DNA from: Candidatus Parcubacteria bacterium
Lineage (GTDB): Bacteria; Patescibacteriota; Patescibacteriia; UBA1558; GWA2-36-10
Length of the DNA stretch: 34,350 nt
Assembly (NCBI GenBank): GCA_002869235.1
Contig: PKTI01000047.1
Coordinates: 4,092-38,441, forward strand
Reading direction: 5' to 3'
Below the pieces are notes generated by a model. That model searched no databases. It was given only the letters and a program-made list of their open reading frames with translations, and was not told where the DNA came from. Every line of letters begins with the position of its first letter. Position 1 is the first letter of the stretch. A program made the translations under genes and the position numbers. Positions 34,198-34,350 of the stretch are shown here, piece by piece.

Positions 34198-34350
34198 TTA
34201 GACAATTATGTCAGCGATCCAACTCAAAATATCATCTGACAAATCAAAAGCATAAGTTAATCCAGCAAAGATTACAATAGTACCTAGTACTTTATATGCA
34301 AGTCTACTACCGCCCTCAGTTCCTAAATGTTTTTCTGCCCAATCAATTCT
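34198..34350 (-). CDS. Small membrane protein, 3' part only
   Basis: The minus-strand frame is open to the window end and gives 50 visible residues before TAA. It starts RIDWAEKHLGTEGGSRLAYK and has one hydrophobic segment (VLGTIVIFAGLTYAF) and an end LSWIADIIV. The WAEKHLGTEGG motif before a membrane helix is a pattern I associate with short conserved proteins of Patescibacteria, with no assigned function. The 5' end lies outside the window. The region 34131-34197 between it and the histone-like gene holds only the ribosome site of that gene. Confidence 0.75.
   Translation of the reverse strand, partial: RIDWAEKHLGTEGGSRLAYKVLGTIVIFAGLTYAFDLSDDILSWIADIIV

Noticed and set aside
34048-34239. 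63-codon Phe-rich plus-strand frame
   Set aside because: It is the complement of the lysine-rich minus-strand gene, which has a strong ribosome site.

Overview
The window reads as a chromosome segment from an uncultivated, AT-rich bacterium of the Patescibacteria (Candidate Phyla Radiation) type. The reasons are: small compact genes; a 16S rRNA that keeps the universal core but differs in the usual 515 region (an A where most bacteria have C); a 16S gene standing apart from a 23S-5S unit; and a gene set dominated by surface proteins, glycosyltransferases and small membrane proteins. I cannot place it below that level from sequence alone.

Layout. 1-1194 is the end of a G+C-rich PKD-like surface protein. 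1286-3190 is a stand-alone 16S unit with its own promoter, processing stem and terminator. 3205-3770 is a tRNA cluster (an aberrant Ile-like copy, then Ile, Phe, Pro, Gly). 3789-5245 holds small membrane proteins, a YbjQ-family protein and a NYN-domain protein. 5389-6117 is a G+C-rich gene of unknown function. 6207-9385 holds rarA, two small genes and a secreted M23 peptidase. 9541-15818 holds a 1792-residue alpha-2-macroglobulin-like protein with an embedded Hint domain, overlapping a membrane-anchored MEMO-family gene. 15880-21223 holds glycosyltransferases, a kinase-like protein, an HD hydrolase, an epimerase and GtrA, which together look like surface-glycan functions. 21293-22051 (-) is a G+C-rich secreted protein. 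22171-24884 (-) is a split transketolase with a SIS-like protein. 25082-26416 is a G+C-rich P-loop protein resembling cyclic 2,3-diphosphoglycerate synthetase. 26542-27309 (-) is a membrane-anchored DsbA-like protein whose two halves are in swapped order. 27462-27998 is a 3D/double-psi-barrel protein. 28098-31925 is a 23S-5S unit with a long structured leader. 32043-34350 holds a Nudix hydrolase, an endonuclease Q-like PHP protein, a lysine-rich histone-like mini-protein and a partial membrane protein.

Expression signals show two styles. Several AT-rich genes carry a -10 element exactly six bases before the ATG, which predicts leaderless mRNAs. The G+C-rich genes have 5' leaders with Shine-Dalgarno sequences and lie alone between AT-rich promoters and terminators, so they look like singly acquired genes. 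The most unusual items are the permuted DsbA-like protein, the Hint domain at the bait-region position of a thioester-less macroglobulin, the T-arm-swapped tRNA-Ile copy, a 36-codon membrane-peptide ORF between 23S and 5S, and a palindrome-associated duplication that separates the endonuclease Q gene from its ribosome binding site.
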